Below, in pieces: positions 26,189 through 35,384 of a stretch of DNA of 64,000 nt. The position numbers and the translations under genes were made by a program. The DNA is from Pseudomonadota bacterium (GTDB lineage: Bacteria; Pseudomonadota; Alphaproteobacteria; Acetobacterales; Acetobacteraceae): the NCBI GenBank assembly GCA_018240405.1, contig JAFEFW010000615.1, forward strand, positions 1 through 64,000, given 5' to 3'. Each line of letters begins with the position of its first letter. Position 1 is the stretch's first letter. The notes under the pieces were generated by a model. That model did not search any database. It had not been told where the DNA came from and saw only the letters and a list, made by a program, of their open reading frames with translations.

Positions 26189-27109
26189 ATGTCGCAGGCG
26201 ATGGCCACCATGGGCAGGCCGCACCGCAAGGCCGGCGTGCTCGAGGACGAACGCTGGTTCGCTTCCGCCCTGCTGTTCCCGACGGCGGTGCTGCTGGGGT
26301 TGTTCATCGCCTACCCATTTGTCGAGGGGATCTGGCTGTCGCTCACCAACAGCCGGGTTGGCGTGCCCGGCCATTTCGTCGGGCTCGCCAACTTCGACAA
26401 GGTGTGGAACGATTCGATCTTCCGCACCGCCGTCTGGAATACCTGCTGGTACACCTTCATCACCACGGTGCTGAAGCTGGTGCTGGGCCTTTGGCTGGCA
26501 CAGTTGCTGAACCGGAATTTTAAGGGCAAGGCCTGGGTCAGAGCGTTCGTGCTGCTGCCGTTCATCATTCCGACGGTGCTGTCCACGTTTGCCTGGAAAT
26601 GGATGTTCGATCCGACGTTCAGCGTGCTGAACTGGATGCTGTTCCAACTCGGCTTCATCACCACGCGGATCAACTGGCTGGGCGAGCCCGGCCTGGCGTT
26701 CGCTTCCATCGTCATCGTCAATGTCTGGCGCGGGCTGCCATTCTACGCGATCAGCCTGCTGGCCGGGCTCCAGACGATCAGTCCGGAATTGCAGGAAGCC
26801 GCGGCGATCGACGGCGCCAACGGCTGGCAGCGTTTCCGCCATATCACCTGGCCGCTGCTGCTGCCGGTGACCATGGTGGTGACGCTGTTCTCGGTCATTC
26901 AGACCTTTGCGGATTTCCAATTGGTCTACGTCCTGACCGGCGGCGGGCCGGCAAATGCGACGCACCTGTTCGCCACCTACGCCTATCAGATCGGCATCGG
27001 CACCGGCCTGCTATCGGAAGGCGCGGCAATCTCCCTGGCGATCTTTCCGGTGCTGTTCGTCGTCGTACTGACCCAGTTGCTCTACATCCGCCGGGTGGAA
27101 ACCCGCTAA
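26189..27109 (+). CDS. ABC transporter permease, MalF-like
   Basis: 306 residues with six membrane segments. The cytoplasmic EAA loop reads ISPELQEAAAIDGANGWQRF, the contact for the ATPase. It begins 6 bases after the binding-protein gene and ends overlapping the second permease as TAATG. Typical of carbohydrate-uptake-1 family inner-membrane subunits. Confidence 0.92.
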   Translation: MSQAMATMGRPHRKAGVLEDERWFASALLFPTAVLLGLFIAYPFVEGIWLSLTNSRVGVPGHFVGLANFDKVWNDSIFRTAVWNTCWYTFITTVLKLVLGLWLAQLLNRNFKGKAWVRAFVLLPFIIPTVLSTFAWKWMFDPTFSVLNWMLFQLGFITTRINWLGEPGLAFASIVIVNVWRGLPFYAISLLAGLQTISPELQEAAAIDGANGWQRFRHITWPLLLPVTMVVTLFSVIQTFADFQLVYVLTGGGPANATHLFATYAYQIGIGTGLLSEGAAISLAIFPVLFVVVLTQLLYIRRVETR

Positions 27110-27960
27110 TGGTCGAGGGTTCGCGCTGGAGACGCTGGGTCTCGTTCTACATCCCGCTGACCGCGTTCATGGTCGTCCTGCTGTTCCCATTCTACTGGAT
27201 GATCATCACCTCGGTGCGGCCGGACAAGGAACTGTACCGGCCGTGGAACGCCAAGAACTACAATCCATTCTGGACCTGGAATCCGACGCTCGAGCACATC
27301 CGGATGCTGCTCGAGGAAACCATGTTCATGACATGGTTGTGGAACACGATGCTGATCGCGCTGGCCTCGACGATCATCTCGCTGATCTGCGGCGTGTTCG
27401 CGGGCTATGCGCTGTCCCGCCTGCGCTTCCGCTTCGCCGGCATGCTCGGAACCGGCATTTTCATTACATATCTGGTGCCGCAGACGCTGCTGTTCATTCC
27501 GCTGGCCGATATCATCCGTGACTTCCACATCGGCGACACGCCGTGGTCGCTGATCCTGACCTATCCAACCTTCCTGATTCCGTTCTCCACCTGGCTGATG
27601 ATGGGTTACTTCAAAGCAATTCCGAAGGAACTGGAGGAGTGTGCCCGCATCGACGGCGCCACGCGCTGGCAGGCAATGATCTGGATCATCCTGCCGGTCG
27701 CGATCCCCGGCATCCTTTCCGCCGGCATATTCGCCTTCACGCTGTCGTGGAACGAGTTCATCTACGCGCTGGTTTTTCTGTCATCGTCAGAGCAGAAAAC
27801 CGTGCCGGTCGGCATCGTGTCCGAATTGGTGCGTGGCGACGTATTCTTCTGGGGCTCGCTGATGGCTGGCGCCCTGCTCGGGTCGATCCCGGTCGCCGTC
27901 GTCTATTCATTCTTCGTTGAACATTACGTTGCTGGCGTGACGGGATCGGTGAAGGGGTAG
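27109..27960 (+). CDS. ABC transporter permease, MalG-like
   Basis: 283 residues with six membrane segments. The EAA loop reads PKELEECARIDGATRWQAM. The ATG shares one base with the TAA of the upstream permease, so translation is coupled. It starts with the usual MalG-type N-terminus FYIPLTAFMVVLLFPFYWM and ends at the last gene of the operon. The next gene is convergent and unrelated, so the energising ATPase must be encoded elsewhere. Confidence 0.92.
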   Translation: MVEGSRWRRWVSFYIPLTAFMVVLLFPFYWMIITSVRPDKELYRPWNAKNYNPFWTWNPTLEHIRMLLEETMFMTWLWNTMLIALASTIISLICGVFAGYALSRLRFRFAGMLGTGIFITYLVPQTLLFIPLADIIRDFHIGDTPWSLILTYPTFLIPFSTWLMMGYFKAIPKELEECARIDGATRWQAMIWIILPVAIPGILSAGIFAFTLSWNEFIYALVFLSSSEQKTVPVGIVSELVRGDVFFWGSLMAGALLGSIPVAVVYSFFVEHYVAGVTGSVKG

Positions 27961-28064
27961 CAAGCGGGTCCAGCTGCGGGACTGCGGATGGCTGTGCCGT
28001 CGGTGCAGCAACCGGGCGCGCGCGACCGCGGCGCCACGGTTTCTGCCGATCAGCGATCCACCGG

Positions 28065-28661
28065 CTACCGACTCGCGCCCATCGGCCGCTCCGCCTGGCC
28101 CTTCGGCCGGCGCACCAGGGATGCCTCGGACTCTCCGGCCTCATAGCGGCGCAGCAGGTCCTCCGGGTCGAACAGCACGCCGATCGGGTTTTCGCGGAAC
28201 TCCGGCGTGTCGAAGAATGCCGCTGCCTCTTCCTTGGTCTTGTAGGCGTCCACCTGCAGCTCCACCGCGTTGCCGTCCGGATCGCGGTAGTACATCGACA
28301 CCGTCGGCCCGTGATTGATCGGCCGGACCGGCACGATGCCCTCATCGCGCAGCCGCTTATAGGTGGAAAGCAGGTCGCCGAGTGTGCGGTAGGCATAGGC
28401 GACATGGGCGAGGCCCCAGGTCTCGGCGTCCGGCGCATGCAGACCGGGCACGTTGATCAGCGCCAGGCGATGGTGCTCCTCGTCATAGGTCAGGAAGCAG
28501 ATCGTGCCGTTGTCATGCACGATGCGCGCGTTCAGCACCGTCTGGTACCACGCCCGCAGCGCGGGCAGATCCGAGGTGCGCAGCACGAAATGCGCAAAGA
28601 TGTCGGGTGAGATCGCCTGCTTGCTGACAGTACGCGACTCAGCCATATCCAGTGTTGCCAT
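28065..28661 (-). CDS. VOC-family extradiol ring-cleavage dioxygenase-like
   Basis: 198 residues, one vicinal-oxygen-chelate domain. The probable Fe(II) ligands are His24 in FAHFVLRT, His86 in GLAHVAYA and Glu134 in NAVELQVD, the standard type I extradiol set. The length equals one active module plus a C-terminal tail, not the two-module form. The ATG at 28661 follows GGGGAGG by about 9 bases. It is 14 bases downstream of an HsaA-like monooxygenase on the same strand, so the pair would hydroxylate and then cleave a ring, as HsaA/HsaC do for steroid rings. The substrate is inference. Confidence 0.83.
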   Translation of the reverse strand: MATLDMAESRTVSKQAISPDIFAHFVLRTSDLPALRAWYQTVLNARIVHDNGTICFLTYDEEHHRLALINVPGLHAPDAETWGLAHVAYAYRTLGDLLSTYKRLRDEGIVPVRPINHGPTVSMYYRDPDGNAVELQVDAYKTKEEAAAFFDTPEFRENPIGVLFDPEDLLRRYEAGESEASLVRRPKGQAERPMGASR

Positions 28662-28675
28662 CGTCAAAGCCTCCC

Positions 28676-29920
28676 CTAGAGCACGATGCGTTGTGACGGA
28701 TTGAACGGCGGCCGGTCACCGCCGAGCAAAGCGCCGCCATACAGGGATGCGGCGCTTTCCAGCGCAGCGGCCGGATGGTTCCGCATTGCTAACAGGTCCC
28801 GGTAGAAGCGTTGCAGTGGCGTATCCGCGTGCATTGTCCGCCCGCCGTTCATTTCCAGCACTTCATAAACCGCGCGCGGGCAGACGGCCAGGGCGTGCGC
28901 CGCCTCATACTTGCACTGCACCCGCTGGAGGTAGGGAATTTCCTCGCCCGCCTCCGCCATACCCAGGAACGTCCGCCATGTTGCCTCGACGCGGGCACGG
29001 GTGGCTTCGACCTCGGTCATCGACTGCGCGAGGCGCCGGTGCATCGCCGGGTTCTGTGCCACAGGCGGGCCGCCCATGGCCGGGACGCGCACCCGGTTGT
29101 TGTCGACGAAGGCACGCAGCGCACCGACCGCCGCCCCGATCGAAGGCGCGGCGATGGCGTTGCAGAACATCAGGTGCCAGGGCAGGCGATACAGCGGCCG
29201 GTCGTTGATCGCAAAGCCCGGATCGGCTTGGTGATAGACATCAATGACGCTGTGCGTGCGATGGGCCGGCACGAACGTGCCACTGACGACGATGTCCTTG
29301 CTGCCGGTACCAGCCAGACCGGTGACGTTCCAGCTTTGCTGGTCAATGTCGAATGCGGCACGCGGCACCAGGAAGGTACGATATTCAGATACCTCGCCCG
29401 GGTCCGGCGGCGGCACCAGCCCGCCCAGCAGCACCCAGGCGCAGTGGTCGACGCCGCTGCAGAAACTCCAGCGGCCGGACAGGTGGAAGCCGCCCTCCTC
29501 GCGCCGGACGGCACCGGTGGGCGCCAGCGAGGTGGCGGCGCGCGCATCCGGATCGCGGCCCCACACCTCGCGCTGCGCCGCCTCGGCGAACAGCGCGATA
29601 TGCCAGGCGTGCACGCCGACCACGCTCGCCACCCAGCCGGTCGAGCCGCAGGCGGAGGCGAGACGCACCATGCCCTCGAAAAACGTCGCCGGATCGAGTT
29701 CCAACCCGCCCCATTGAACCGGCTGCAGCGCCCGGAATACATGCGCATGAGTCAGATCGTTGATGATGTCGTCTGGAATCCGGCCCAGCGCCTCAGTGTC
29801 CGCGCTGCGGGCGCACAGACCGGGCAGCAGGGCGTCGATGCCGGCTAGGTACGCCTGCGGCGTGATCTCCGGGCCGGTGACGGGTTCACGAACGCGTTGG
29901 ACAGTCGCCTGCGGCGGCAT
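28676..29920 (-). CDS. Flavin-dependent monooxygenase, HsaA / acyl-CoA-dehydrogenase fold
   Basis: 414 residues with the acyl-CoA-dehydrogenase fold but the pattern of group D two-component monooxygenases. An N-terminal helical domain is followed by ASACGSTGWVASVVGVHAWH. The substrate/flavin region is GGFHLSGRWSFCSGVDHCAW, and GTGSKDIVVSGTFVPAHRT follows. The FADH2 or FMNH2 would come from a separate reductase, which is not adjacent. AGGGAGG precedes the ATG. With the dioxygenase 14 bases downstream it forms a likely phenol hydroxylation/ring-cleavage pair. Confidence 0.87.
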   Translation of the reverse strand: MPPQATVQRVREPVTGPEITPQAYLAGIDALLPGLCARSADTEALGRIPDDIINDLTHAHVFRALQPVQWGGLELDPATFFEGMVRLASACGSTGWVASVVGVHAWHIALFAEAAQREVWGRDPDARAATSLAPTGAVRREEGGFHLSGRWSFCSGVDHCAWVLLGGLVPPPDPGEVSEYRTFLVPRAAFDIDQQSWNVTGLAGTGSKDIVVSGTFVPAHRTHSVIDVYHQADPGFAINDRPLYRLPWHLMFCNAIAAPSIGAAVGALRAFVDNNRVRVPAMGGPPVAQNPAMHRRLAQSMTEVEATRARVEATWRTFLGMAEAGEEIPYLQRVQCKYEAAHALAVCPRAVYEVLEMNGGRTMHADTPLQRFYRDLLAMRNHPAAALESAASLYGGALLGGDRPPFNPSQRIVL

Positions 29921-30088
29921 GATGTGGCCTCCCTGTGCAAACTGTTGTTCGCCCCGCCCGTGGATTTTGGCGCGGTGCGTCTGCTGTTGGTCGCAGGCGC
30001 ATGATAACGGCGTGGGTGCGGTTTGTGGAACAGCTTACCGGATCCGGCGCCCCGCCGATCTGCATCCTTGCCGCCACTGGAGGCGCCC

Positions 30089-30976
30089 ATGCGTGATGAC
30101 GACCTGAGGCCATCGGACAATGTTGAGGACCGCCGCGGCTTCGGTGGTGGGGGTGGCGGGTTCCGCGTCGGCGGCGGGCTGGGCATCGGCACGATCATCG
30201 GTCTTGGCCTGCTGGGCTGGGCGCTGGGCATCAACCCTCTGGTGCTGATCGAGGGCGCGCAGATGGTTGCTGGCGGCGGCGGGCCGACACAAATGAGCGC
30301 GCCGCAGGGTCGGCAGGGGGCGCCAAGCGACCAGATCGGTAATTTTGTGGCGCGTGTGCTGGGCGAGACCGAGGATGTCTGGTCGCAGGTGCTGCCGGCG
30401 CAGGCCGATCGTCAGTACACGCCGCCGAAGCTGGTGCTGTTCGACGGCGTCACGCAATCCGCCTGCGGCACCGCGCAATCGGCCATGGGGCCGTTCTACT
30501 GTCCCACCGACCGGAAAGTTTATCTCGACACCAGATTCTTCGAGGACATGCAACGGCGCCTCGGCGGCGGGGGAGACTTCGCCTATGCCTATGTCATCGC
30601 GCATGAGGTCGGGCATCACGTCGAGAACCTGCTGGGCGTCCTGCCGAAGGTGCAGGCCGCGCAGCGCGCAGCGTCCAGCCGTGCGGAGGCGAATGCGTAT
30701 TCGGTGCGCAATGAGCTGATGGCTGACTGCCTGGCCGGCGTGTGGGCCTACTGGATGAACCGCCGCCACGCCAACGTCGATGAGGCCGATGTGCGCCAGG
30801 CGGTCGCCACCGCGACCGCCATTGGCGATGACAGGCTGCAGCGCCAGGCGCAGGGCACGGTGGTGCCGGACAGCTTCACCCACGGGTCAGCGCAGCAGCG
30901 CGTCCACTGGCTGACGGTAGGGTTGCAAGGCGGCAGCGTCTCCAGTTGCGACACGTTCCGCACGACGGAGCCGTGA
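30089..30976 (+). CDS. Neutral zinc metallopeptidase, YpfJ type
   Basis: 295 residues. A Gly-rich N-terminus leads to one membrane helix at about 31-48, then a periplasmic metallopeptidase domain. H172-E173-V-G-H176 in [10 protein letters not shown] is the zinc site, and Glu209 in [10 protein letters not shown] is the probable third ligand. Two conserved cysteines sit in SACGTAQ and FYCPTD. This is the whole YpfJ/DUF2342-like plan, and the physiological substrate is unknown. The ATG at 30089 is preceded by TGGAGG. It is divergent from the monooxygenase gene. Confidence 0.92.
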   Translation: MRDDDLRPSDNVEDRRGFGGGGGGFRVGGGLGIGTIIGLGLLGWALGINPLVLIEGAQMVAGGGGPTQMSAPQGRQGAPSDQIGNFVARVLGETEDVWSQVLPAQADRQYTPPKLVLFDGVTQSACGTAQSAMGPFYCPTDRKVYLDTRFFEDMQRRLGGGGDFAYAYVIAHEVGHHVENLLGVLPKVQAAQRAASSRAEANAYSVRNELMADCLAGVWAYWMNRRHANVDEADVRQAVATATAIGDDRLQRQAQGTVVPDSFTHGSAQQRVHWLTVGLQGGSVSSCDTFRTTEP

Positions 30977-31046
30977 TCCGGGCGTTGAGGCGTCAGGCCG
31001 GTTCCGCGTAGAACGAGCCCACCAGATAACAAGGACCGAGCAACCC

Positions 31047-32237
31047 ATGGCATTTCGTACGCTCGACACCGTTGACGTCGCCGGCAAGCGCGTCCTATTG
31101 CGCGCCGACCTGAACGTCCCGGTGCGCGACGGCAAGATTACCGACCTGACGCGCATAGAGCGCCTGTGTCCGACGATCCGCGAGCTGATCGGCAAGGGTG
31201 CCAAAGTCATTGTCTGCAGCCATTTCGATCGGCCGAAGGGCAAGCGCGTGCCGGAGATGTCTCTGGCACCGATGGCAGCGGCCCTGGGCGAAGTGCTCGG
31301 GCAGCATGTCCGCTTCGTCGAGGACTGTACCGGCATCGCGGCGGAGCAGGCGGTGGAGCTGCTGCAGCCCGGCGGCGTGCTGGTGCTGGAGAACACCCGC
31401 TTCCACGCTGGCGAGGAAAAGAACGACCCCGCCTTCGCCCAAGGCCTGGCCAAGTTGGCGCAGATCTTCGTCAATGATGCATTCAGCGCCGCCCACCGCG
31501 CGCATGCCAGCACCGAGGGCGTGGCGCACCTGATCCCATCGTATGCCGGGCGCCTGATGCAGGCGGAGCTTGAGGCGCTGGACGCTGCGCTGGGCAATCC
31601 ACAGCGCCCGGTGGCGGCGATCGTCGGCGGCTCGAAGGTCTCCACCAAGCTGGAGCTGCTGGGTAACCTGGTCGGCAAGGTGGATGTGCTGGTGATCGGC
31701 GGCGCCATGGCGAACACCTTCCTGGCGGCGCAGGGCAAGAGCGTCGGCAAGTCGCTGCAGGAAGCCGAAATGCACAACACCGCGCGCGAGATCCTGGCGC
31801 AGGCCGCGAAAGCGGGCTGCCGGATCGTACTGCCGACCGACGGCGTGGTGGCGACCGAATTCAAGCCGAACCCGCCGACACAGACGGTGTCAGTCGACGC
31901 GATCCCGGCCGATACGATGATGCTGGATGTCGGCCCGGCCAGCGTAAAGGCGCTGATCGACCTGCTGCCGACACTGAAGACCCTTGTGTGGAACGGCCCG
32001 CTCGGCGCTTTTGAGACACCACCCTTCGACGCCGCCACGGTGGCGCTGGCCAAGGCGGTGGCCGCGGCGACCGAGTCTGGCAAGCTGCGCAGCGTTGCGG
32101 GCGGCGGCGATACGGTGTCGGCGCTGCGGCACGCCGGGGTGATCGACAAGATGAGCTACGTCTCCACAGCCGGCGGTGCGTTCCTGGAGTGGCTGGAAGG
32201 CAAAACGCTTCCTGGTGTAGCGGCCCTGGAAGGCTAG
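31047..32237 (+). CDS. pgk: Phosphoglycerate kinase
   Basis: 396 residues, full length. It transfers phosphate between 1,3-bisphosphoglycerate and ADP in glycolysis and gluconeogenesis. The substrate-binding start [31 protein letters not shown] and [13 protein letters not shown] are intact, as are the nucleotide-binding [13 protein letters not shown] and the C-terminal GGGDTVSAL. It stands without gap or fba, which are its frequent partners in alphaproteobacteria. It starts 70 bases after the metallopeptidase gene. Confidence 0.97.
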   Translation: MAFRTLDTVDVAGKRVLLRADLNVPVRDGKITDLTRIERLCPTIRELIGKGAKVIVCSHFDRPKGKRVPEMSLAPMAAALGEVLGQHVRFVEDCTGIAAEQAVELLQPGGVLVLENTRFHAGEEKNDPAFAQGLAKLAQIFVNDAFSAAHRAHASTEGVAHLIPSYAGRLMQAELEALDAALGNPQRPVAAIVGGSKVSTKLELLGNLVGKVDVLVIGGAMANTFLAAQGKSVGKSLQEAEMHNTAREILAQAAKAGCRIVLPTDGVVATEFKPNPPTQTVSVDAIPADTMMLDVGPASVKALIDLLPTLKTLVWNGPLGAFETPPFDAATVALAKAVAAATESGKLRSVAGGGDTVSALRHAGVIDKMSYVSTAGGAFLEWLEGKTLPGVAALEG

Positions 32238-32245
32238 CACTGACT

Positions 32246-32264
32246 GGGGGCGCTATTCGCCCCC
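32246..32264 (+). other. GC-rich hairpin after pgk
   Basis: GGGGGCG (32246-32252) pairs perfectly with CGCCCCC (32258-32264) around the loop CTATT, 8 bases after the pgk stop. No T-run follows, so it may protect the 3' end or be a Rho-linked structure rather than an intrinsic terminator. Confidence 0.5.
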
Positions 32265-32335
32265 TACAACCGAAGAAATAACCAAGCCTTAACCAAACCG
32301 GGTACAATAGGCGTCCGCACTGTCGCGGAGTCGTC

Positions 32336-32917
32336 ATGCCGATTCGCGTCTACCTCGCCGGACCCGATGTCTTCCTGCCGGACCCCGCCATATGGCTGGA
32401 CCGAAAGAAGGCGATCTGTGCCGGGTTTGGGCTGACCGGCGTCTCACCGCTGGACCCGCTGGCGGATGAGCCGGCGGCTTGGGCCTTGCTGCCGGTGTGG
32501 CGGCGTATCGCCCTGTGCAATGAGGCGCATATCCGCGGTTGCGAGGCGTTGATTGCAAATCTGACGCCGTTCCGCGGACCGAGCGCTGACGCGGGCACGG
32601 TGTATGAGGTGGGATTTGCGCGCGCCCTAGGGCTGCGGCTGTTCGGCTATGCGACCGTGGCGGCCGGCTTTCTTGACCGCACATTGGCGCATCTGGATGG
32701 CTCGGCGGCACAGTCGACCGATGGCTCGTGGTGGGACGCCGACGGCATGCAAATCGAGCAGTTCGGGCTGTTCGACAACCTGATGATCGAAGGCGGCATT
32801 CATGGCTCCGGCGGTGCGCTGCTGTGCGCCGATCAGGCGACGCGCTGGCATGATCTGGAACTGTTCGAGCAATGCGTGCAGACGGCAGCGGCGGCAATGC
32901 TGGAGGCTATCAGGTAG
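32336..32917 (+). CDS. Nucleoside 2-deoxyribosyltransferase-family protein
   Basis: 193 residues. The fold signature is present: IRVYLAGPDVFLPD at the N-terminus, and NLTPFRGPSADAGTVYEVGFA in the middle, with Asp85 and the expected nucleophile Glu91. Enzymes of this family exchange or hydrolyse the base of 2'-deoxynucleosides. It could be a salvage transferase or a 5'-deoxyribonucleotide hydrolase. It is 98 bases after pgk and may be separately transcribed. Confidence 0.87.
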   Translation: MPIRVYLAGPDVFLPDPAIWLDRKKAICAGFGLTGVSPLDPLADEPAAWALLPVWRRIALCNEAHIRGCEALIANLTPFRGPSADAGTVYEVGFARALGLRLFGYATVAAGFLDRTLAHLDGSAAQSTDGSWWDADGMQIEQFGLFDNLMIEGGIHGSGGALLCADQATRWHDLELFEQCVQTAAAAMLEAIR

Positions 32918-33134
32918 GAACGAGCTTCTCGTCCCTCGCTTTACGGACCAGACCTTGTTGCAGCCGGCAAGTGCGGCCGCGGCTCCGCCGGGCGACTTTG
33001 GCGGAGCGAATCTTGTGCGCTTCGCCATGGTGGCGACTGCGTTGCGCGTCGACGCGGGATGCCACGGCTGCGGCGGCGGCTGAAGGATGAAGCGGACGCG
33101 TGGGTTGTCCGGTTGAGACGACAGCCAGCGAGGT

Positions 33135-34154
33135 TCAGGCGGCGTCCAGCCGTCCCAGTAATTCCTCCGCGCGGGACCGCTTCGCCGGGTCCTTGTCGCG
33201 CTGAATGATACGCAGGATGGCGTCGCGCGCCTGGCGGTCGCCGCGCTCTGCCATCTCAAACGCCATGGCGTCGCGCCGCTCGTAGTGGCTGCGGTCGAGC
33301 GGCACGATCTCAAGCGGGAAATCCTTCCAGAAATACTGGCCGTCCGGCTTCTCCCACGTCGCGTAGACGTCCTCCCAGGTGCCGCATCCGGCATAGGGGG
33401 TCATGTTGACATCCGCGATGGGCTGGCTGAGCGGCTGGAAGCGGGCATCGAAGGACATGCGGATCTCACGCGTGCGGTTCGGCAGCGCCTTATGCACCGT
33501 GGTGTCCTGGAAGATCAGGCCGTCACCGGGGTTGAACGCACCGGTAACCCAGGTGCCGGGGATGGGTACGGCGATGTCCATGCCGCCAGCGCCGGTGCCA
33601 ACCTTCGTCGGCAATACGCCTGCCGTATGGGAACCGGCCGCAACGGCCAGCGCCCCCTTCTCGCGCGGGCAGGAACCCAGCGGCATCCAGAGGGCGTAGT
33701 TGGTGGCACCACCAATATGGACGCGGTCCTGGTGGATGCCCGTGGTGAAGTCGAAGTTCCCCGCCTGCGGGAAGATGTTGCGCTGAACAAACATCGGGTG
33801 CGCAAGGGCCGGTTCGCCGAAGATGCGGGTGAACAGATCGATGATGGCGGGGTGGATGCGCAGCCGGTGCAGTTCCTCATCGCACCAGAGGTGACGGAAG
33901 ACGCGCATGTAGCGGTCCTCGGGGTCCTTGCACGCGGCAGCCGGGTTGGCGATGCCGGCATTCATGGGCGCGGTTGGGTCGAGCCAGCCGCCTTCGGCCG
34001 CTTTGCGCAGCAGGCGGTCGCGAACGTCCAGTATGGCCTGCGCGGGCAGGAGGTTGCGGACGAAGAGGTAACCGTCGCGCGCCAGGCGGTCGCGCAGGGC
34101 GGGACCGTCCGCGGCAAGTGACGTTGAGTCGAGGAAGTCAGGGTAGGGCTTCAT
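33135..34154 (-). CDS. Phytanoyl-CoA dioxygenase (PhyH)-family protein
   Basis: 339 residues, Fe(II)/2-oxoglutarate-dependent oxygenase fold. The iron triad is H141xD143 in GIHQDRVHIGG and His221 in TTVHKALPNRTRE. Arg228 or Arg231 in the same stretch would bind 2-oxoglutarate. The C-terminal 40 residues are helical and charged (ERRDAMAFEMAERGDRQAR). Family members hydroxylate fatty acyl-CoAs, small natural products and osmolytes. The neighbours do not point to a substrate. Confidence 0.87.
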   Translation of the reverse strand: MKPYPDFLDSTSLAADGPALRDRLARDGYLFVRNLLPAQAILDVRDRLLRKAAEGGWLDPTAPMNAGIANPAAACKDPEDRYMRVFRHLWCDEELHRLRIHPAIIDLFTRIFGEPALAHPMFVQRNIFPQAGNFDFTTGIHQDRVHIGGATNYALWMPLGSCPREKGALAVAAGSHTAGVLPTKVGTGAGGMDIAVPIPGTWVTGAFNPGDGLIFQDTTVHKALPNRTREIRMSFDARFQPLSQPIADVNMTPYAGCGTWEDVYATWEKPDGQYFWKDFPLEIVPLDRSHYERRDAMAFEMAERGDRQARDAILRIIQRDKDPAKRSRAEELLGRLDAA

Positions 34155-34491
34155 CGGCTGGGCCTTCGTTCAACACGGGCCAAACTATGCGCGGCAGTAT
34201 CCTGAACGCGCAAGTTTTCGGGACCGGGGGACATGCACGCGGGTGCCTGTTCCCACTCCACGGGCCGCGTGACGAGTATCGGTATCTGCACTCTTTATTG
34301 CAGGATCCGTTGTCACGGTGGCAAATGATAGGTGCCACTCACGTTGAGCCCAATATTACTCCAACAGAGCCGCTGCATTCCCATGTATTCACCAGACAAT
34401 ATTTTGTTACAAAATCCAATTAATCTTCGTTGACTCTCCAGGATGACCCGAGCGATGTCTATCCATGGATGAGAACAAATGGAGAATACAG
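34155..34491. other. AT-richer intergenic region, 337 bases
   Basis: This stretch, upstream of the PEP-CTERM-like gene and of the PhyH gene (divergent), is visibly richer in A+T than its surroundings, especially 34,310-34,440. It contains TTGACT at about 34,430 but no well-spaced -10 box. No open frame in it looks coding. It probably holds the divergent promoters and may be horizontally acquired DNA. Confidence 0.45.
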
Positions 34492-35211
34492 ATGCGTTAC
34501 TTCGGCATCCTGCTGGCCGCGACAGCGTTGGCAGCCGGCGCCGGCACAGCGCAGGCAGATTATGTTGTCGGCGATACATTCAATTACGGCTCATATGAGT
34601 TGATGGGCGGCAACGTCCACGTGACGGACGCCCCACTCGGGCTGATGAACCAATATGTCGGCGCGGGCGCAATCAAGTTGAAGCACGGCGCCAGTTCAGT
34701 CTGGGGATTCTGCATCGACCTCACAGTGTCCCTGGCCGGGTCAGGCGTCTACACATTCGCCCCTATCACGGCCCCCAGCCTTTCGGGCAACTATGCCCCC
34801 GGCATCAGCAAAGTGGATGCCATCGAGGCAATCCTGCAGTTCGCCGCTGACGTCTATGGCACGAACGCCCACTCCCAGACACTCGGCAACGCCACGCAAC
34901 GGAGCGAAGCAGCGCAGCTGGCAATCTGGAAAATCGAGTATGGCGCAGCGCTATCGGTCACCCCGGACGACACGGCCGTCAGCGCGATCCTGGCGTCAGA
35001 CCTGAGCCAAATTTCGTCATGGGTGCCACTCACCACGGGGGCGGCGCTGCAGTTGCGGCCAACCGGCCGGCCAAACCAGCCATTGATCAGCCTCGATCCA
35101 CCAACCGCTGCATCGGAACCCGACGCGGCCTCGATCCTGGGCGTGGCTCTCCTGGCGCTTGGCTGTCTCGTCGCCATGCGCCGACTAAGACCTGGCCGCA
35201 CGGCAGGCTGA
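34492..35211 (+). CDS. Secreted protein with PEP-CTERM-like sorting tail
   Basis: 239 residues. A signal peptide (MRYFGILLAATALAAGAG, cleavage near AQA-D) starts it. The C-terminus has the three-part sorting plan: SEPDAAS, then a hydrophobic helix ILGVALLALGCLVAM, then RRLRPGR. That is the PEP-CTERM arrangement, read by an exosortase. The body is Ser/Thr/Gly-rich with few charges and one GFCIDL motif, as in many exported PEP-CTERM proteins with unknown roles. The ATG at 34492 has TGGAGAA 8 bases upstream, better than the in-frame ATG at 34465. No exosortase gene is in the window. Confidence 0.75.
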   Translation: MRYFGILLAATALAAGAGTAQADYVVGDTFNYGSYELMGGNVHVTDAPLGLMNQYVGAGAIKLKHGASSVWGFCIDLTVSLAGSGVYTFAPITAPSLSGNYAPGISKVDAIEAILQFAADVYGTNAHSQTLGNATQRSEAAQLAIWKIEYGAALSVTPDDTAVSAILASDLSQISSWVPLTTGAALQLRPTGRPNQPLISLDPPTAASEPDAASILGVALLALGCLVAMRRLRPGRTAG

Positions 35212-35384
35212 TCCGGACATCCACTCGCTCCGTCGGATTGCCGGGTGGAAGATGCCAGTCCTCAACCGCGGCGTCGAATGCCACGACGTCGCCCGCCGCT
35301 TCCTGGTGGACCAATGCGACCGTTCGAAGGCGATGGCGACGTAGAATGGGTGCGCGTGACGCAACGGCCGTCGTGCCCGGCTTG

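Noticed and set aside
25844-26965. 373-codon minus-strand frame over the ABC importer genes
   Set aside because: Antisense to a coherent operon with intact motifs; no similarity to a family.
35212-35384. Remnant of a molybdate transporter or ModE C-terminal domain beside the ModE-like gene
   Set aside because: The translations show no TOBE-like motif (SARN...), and the ModE-like frame ends at a clean stop, so a short regulator is the simpler reading.
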